Part shown: in pieces, positions 62,096 through 64,000 of the stretch
Layout of the letters: each line of letters opens with the position of its first letter
How positions within the stretch are numbered: position 1 is the stretch's first letter
DNA from: Natronococcus sp. A-GB7
Lineage (GTDB): Archaea; Halobacteriota; Halobacteria; Halobacteriales; Natrialbaceae
DNA: 64,000 bases
Reading direction: 5' to 3'
NCBI RefSeq assembly: GCF_029688865.1
Contig: NZ_JARUKV010000004.1
Coordinates: 62,001-126,000, forward strand
Translations under genes and position numbers: made by a program
Notes under the pieces: model-generated
Database searches by the model: none
What the model was told of the DNA's origin: nothing
What the model saw: only the letters and a program-made list of their open reading frames with translations

Positions 62096-62733
62096 GCGAC
62101 GAGCTACCCGTAGGCGTCGAACGCCATCAGTTCGACGGCGAGGAACGCCTCGCTACGCAGGGCGAGCCCGTCTACGGCGAGCCCACCGACGGCGAGTGGC
62201 GCGCCTGGAACCCGAACCGATCGAAGCTCGGCGCGATGCTCGCCCTCGGTATGGAGACGGGGCTCGAGGGCGGGGACGAGGAAACGGTGCTCTATCTCGG
62301 CGCCGCCAGCGGGACGACGGTCAGCCACGTCGCCGACGTCGCCGGCCCGACCTACGCCGTCGAGTTCGCCCCGCGTCCGGCACGAGATCTCCTCGAGGCG
62401 GCCGACTCCCGCCCCCGACTCTTTCCGCTCCTTGCGGACGCCCGGAAACCCGAGACGTACGCCCACGTCGTCGAGCGCGACGTCGACGCGATCGTCCAGG
62501 ACGTGGCGACGCGGGGACAGGCCCGGGTCGCACTCGAGAACGCGCGCTTTCTCGCCGACGACGGCCGACTGGTGCTCGCGGTCAAGGCCCGAAGCGAGGA
62601 TGTGACTCGCGAGCCCGCGGCCGTCTTCGAGGACGTTCGCGACGAGCTGACCGAGGGGTACGAGGTTCTCGAGTACCGTCGGCTCGACGACTACCACGCG
62701 GACCACCTCGGGATCGTCGCGCGCCCGCGGTAG
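62092..62733 (+). CDS. flpA: Fibrillarin-like rRNA/tRNA 2'-O-methyltransferase
   Basis: A 213-residue fibrillarin with GTG start. The N-terminal LPVGVERHQFDGEERLATQG and WRAWNPNRSKLGAMLALGM are typical; the SAM site is VLYLGAASGTTVSHVADVAG; later DVDAIVQDVATRGQARVALE and the catalytic Lys in LAVKARSEDVTR. It is the catalytic subunit of the box C/D sRNP, with Nop5 encoded directly upstream and overlapping. Confidence 0.96.
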   Translation: MSDELPVGVERHQFDGEERLATQGEPVYGEPTDGEWRAWNPNRSKLGAMLALGMETGLEGGDEETVLYLGAASGTTVSHVADVAGPTYAVEFAPRPARDLLEAADSRPRLFPLLADARKPETYAHVVERDVDAIVQDVATRGQARVALENARFLADDGRLVLAVKARSEDVTREPAAVFEDVRDELTEGYEVLEYRRLDDYHADHLGIVARPR

Positions 62734-62898
62734 CCGGGCGAGGTCGCGTCGCGTGAACGTGTCCGCGCCGGACTGGTCCGTCGAACGGACCGTCATAACA
62801 GGGGAACATAAACCCCAGCCCGAACCCGTTTTGCGGGTATTGCGAGCCCGCGGGAATTGCGCTCGGCTGTTATGTGGTCGCCGTGTTGTAACTCGAGT

Positions 62899-64000
62899 AT
62901 GGATTGCAACCAGTGCGAGCAAACGCCCGAGGGTGGCTGTACGGTTCGGGGCGTCTGTGGCAAGGAACCCGACATCAACGGGCTACAGGAGCTCGTCGTC
63001 TACGGACTCAAGGGGATCTCGGCGTACGCGACCCACGCTCGCGACATGGGCTACCGCGACCCAGACGTCGACGCCCTCGTCCACGAGGCGCTGTACTCGA
63101 CGCTGACCAACGTTAACTTCAGCACCGAGGACCACGTCGACCTCGCGATGCGGTCCGGGAAGGCCGCCGTCGACGTAATGGAGCTGCTCGACGAGGCCCA
63201 CACGACCGAACTCGGCGTTCCGGAGCCGACGGAGGTCCCCCAGAACGCCGTCGAAGGGAAGTCGATCCTCGTCACGGGTCACGACCTCTACGGGCTCAAG
63301 CAGTTGCTCGAGCAGACCGAGGACGAACCGATCAACGTCTACACCCACTCGGAGATGCTGCCGGCCCACGGCTACCCCGAACTCGCGACGTTCGACCACC
63401 TGAAGGGGAACGTCGGCGGCGCCTGGCACGATCAGCGACTCCTCTTCCGGGACTTCCCCGGCGCCATCGTCGGCACGACCAACTGCGTCCAGCCGCCGAC
63501 GGAGGAGTACCGCGACCGCTTCTTCACGACAGGACTGACCGGACTCGAGGGCGTCGAGTCGATCGACGACTACGCGTTCGGTCCCGTCATCGAGAGGGCC
63601 ACCGAGCTGCCGGCGGTCGACTGGGAGAGCAACGAGACCGTCGCGACCGGGTTCCACCACGAGCCCGTCCTCGACCAGCTAGACGAGATCGTCGAGGCCG
63701 TCGAGTCGGGCAAGCTCCGGCGCTTCTTCGTCGTCGCGGGCTGTGACGGACCGACACCCGGCCGTGATTACTACCGCGAGCTCGTCAAGACGATCCCCGA
63801 CGACTGCGTCGTGCTGACGACCTCGTGTGGCAAGTTCCGGTTCAACGACCTCGAGATGGGGACCGTTCCCGGCACCGAGATTCCTCGCTACGTCGATCTC
63901 GGCCAGTGTAACAACTCGATCTCGACGGTCAAGATCGCGGGCGCGCTCGCCGAGGCGTTCGACTGCGGCGTCAACGACCTCCCGCTGTCGGTGGTGCTGT
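62899..64000 (+). CDS. hcp: Hybrid-cluster protein (hydroxylamine reductase), 3'-truncated by window end
   Basis: Read directly from the sequence and cut by the window end after about 367 codons. It starts MDCNQCEQTPEGGCTVRGVC: the N-terminal Cys cluster motif C-x2-C-x7-C-x5-C (Cys3, Cys6, Cys14, Cys20). Following text VNVYTHSEMLPAHGYPE-type (seen as INVYTHSEMLPAHGYPELAT), then GTTNCVQPPTEEYRDRFFTT and VVLTTSCGKFRFNDLEMGTV, ending with DLGQCNNSIS, fits Hcp. It reduces hydroxylamine or nitric oxide under nitrosative stress. The upstream 165 bp is its promoter region. Confidence 0.93.
   Translation, partial: MDCNQCEQTPEGGCTVRGVCGKEPDINGLQELVVYGLKGISAYATHARDMGYRDPDVDALVHEALYSTLTNVNFSTEDHVDLAMRSGKAAVDVMELLDEAHTTELGVPEPTEVPQNAVEGKSILVTGHDLYGLKQLLEQTEDEPINVYTHSEMLPAHGYPELATFDHLKGNVGGAWHDQRLLFRDFPGAIVGTTNCVQPPTEEYRDRFFTTGLTGLEGVESIDDYAFGPVIERATELPAVDWESNETVATGFHHEPVLDQLDEIVEAVESGKLRRFFVVAGCDGPTPGRDYYRELVKTIPDDCVVLTTSCGKFRFNDLEMGTVPGTEIPRYVDLGQCNNSISTVKIAGALAEAFDCGVNDLPLSVVL

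Overview
The window is chromosomal DNA of a halophilic archaeon (class Halobacteria). Proteins are very rich in Asp and Glu, coding DNA is GC-rich with frequent CTCGAG strings, and the genes are archaeal: multiprotein bridging factor aMBF1, Nop5 plus fibrillarin, Bax1, XPB-type helicase, a short archaeal triosephosphate isomerase and Tat-type secretion signals. Many genes sit directly behind a TATA-like box, as expected for leaderless haloarchaeal transcripts. I cannot name the genus.

Layout. 0-9.7 kb: housekeeping genes, mostly on the minus strand (exosome-associated RNA-binding protein, DJ-1/PfpI protein, Hsp20, DHH phosphoesterase, ornithine cyclodeaminase/alanine dehydrogenase family), ending in a compact run hisC - Fap7-like kinase - CDP-alcohol phosphatidyltransferase - aMBF1 - tpiA. 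9.8-13.2 kb: an MFS transporter, UspA and an SPFH protein. 13.2-16.7 kb: a convergent fructan pair, GH68 (fructosyltransferase type) against GH32 (fructosidase type), neither with a visible export signal. 16.8-25.1 kb: small proteins, gene remnants, a PadR regulator, a formyltransferase-fold protein, a PhaC-like hydrolase and redox genes. 23.9-28.9 kb: dnaJ, dnaK, grpE, with a dense hairpin array behind dnaK. 28.9-36.5 kb: an XPB-like helicase and its partner Bax1 separated by panE, an orphan sensory-rhodopsin-transducer homologue and a sodium:solute symporter with a tiny membrane partner; then a SatD-like protein overlapping a small membrane protein. 36.5-42.8 kb: RNA methyltransferase, PAC2 protein, aldo/keto reductase, E2-like acyltransferase and others. 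42.9-55.4 kb: membrane proteins, a decayed metalloprotease beside an IS605-type end, a PAPS-reductase-like protein, a Tat-exported beta-propeller, an amidohydrolase, glutaredoxin plus two YeeE/YedE permease halves, and an aspartoacylase-family protein. 55.4-58.4 kb: tRNA-Leu followed by a 16-bp tandem repeat and a lower-GC patch with a chimeric OsmC gene and a frameshifted flavin monooxygenase. 58.4-64 kb: inositol-monophosphatase family, DUF63, DUF2391, Nop5-fibrillarin, and a hybrid-cluster protein cut by the window end.

The most promising little-described system is the overlapping two-gene unit at 35421-36497. Its first protein combines a fold that resembles class III nucleotidyl cyclases with a C-terminal helix-turn-helix. 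Its second is a three-helix membrane protein. An inverted repeat overlaps the promoter. Also notable are the orphan rhodopsin-transducer homologue with no rhodopsin in the window, the PhaC-like protein with Ser instead of the usual Cys nucleophile, the hairpin array behind dnaK, and the remnant-rich patch next to tRNA-Leu.
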